A program made the translations under genes and the position numbers. Below, in pieces: positions 38,760 through 38,837 of a stretch of 38,837 bases of DNA. Origin of the DNA: Branchiostoma floridae (lineage: Eukaryota; Chordata; Leptocardii; Amphioxiformes; Branchiostomatidae); contig NC_049981.1 in NCBI RefSeq assembly GCF_000003815.2, forward strand, positions 15,445,415 through 15,484,251. The letters run 5' to 3'. Below the pieces are notes generated by a model. It had not been told where the DNA came from, ran no database searches, and saw nothing but the letters and a program-made list of their open reading frames with translations. How positions within the stretch are numbered: the first letter of the stretch is position 1; every line of letters begins with the position of its first letter.

Positions 38760-38837
38760 CCCGGGCGTGCGCTCTTGGGCCTTAGCCTGAGTACCATCCT
38801 CCGTAGTGACCGCTGGTTCACTACTCTCGCAAGTAGT
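38760..38837. repeat. Inverted-repeat sequence running off the window edge
   Basis: GTAGTGACCGCTGG followed by TTCACTAC is a near-perfect hairpin, preceded by TTAGCCTGAGTACCA, a style seen at transposon ends. The element, if real, continues past 38837. Confidence 0.35.

Overview
This window looks like animal nuclear DNA. Every protein gene has short coding exons split by large GT-AG introns. There is a nuclear tRNA-Val gene, an intron-encoded H/ACA snoRNA and many short inverted-repeat transposons. Protein similarity (RPS27, Rab8, HINT1) and the repeat landscape, including many copies of the word tacatgta, suggest an invertebrate deuterostome. A cephalochordate (amphioxus, Branchiostoma) is my best guess; that is inference, not proof.

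Layout, left to right. (1) 609-3485, minus strand: a complete four-exon ribosomal protein S27 gene whose second intron carries a U17/E1 (SNORA73-type) H/ACA snoRNA at about 1771-1995. (2) 3762-3834, plus: tRNA-Val(UAC), its 3' flank duplicated in tandem. (3) 5729-14689, plus: a complete eight-exon Rab8 GTPase gene, 209 aa, divergently arranged with RPS27. The exon 3/intron 3 boundary has expanded into a 69-bp minisatellite, later split by a 469-bp transposon. (4) 20427-22669 and 23581-24829, both minus: two tandem HINT1-like histidine-triad genes, convergent with Rab8. (5) 26732-36052, minus: a complete six-exon Rab-family GTPase, 220 aa, closest by motifs to the Rab5/22/31 group. (6) 36053-38837: promoter side of that gene and repeats, with no gene I can recognise.

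The most unusual feature is the Rab8 exon-3 minisatellite. Each 69-bp (23-codon) unit carries a copy of the exon end, encoding the switch II segment ITTxYYRGAM, and of the adjoining 5' splice site. Unit length and intron phase mean that use of any donor in the first block would add a multiple of 23 residues in frame without changing the downstream frame. Other notable points are an 89-bp perfectly identical tract between otherwise diverged HINT1 paralogs, which points to gene conversion; the U17 snoRNA in an RPS27 intron; a degraded LINE fragment between inverted-repeat arms; and nested or target-site-flanked MITEs.

The genes do not form one pathway. RPS27, U17 and tRNA-Val share a translation/ribosome-biogenesis theme, and the two Rab genes are membrane-traffic GTPases of different subfamilies. 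Exon boundaries were read by eye from splice consensus and protein family conservation. UTR ends and transcription starts are estimates.
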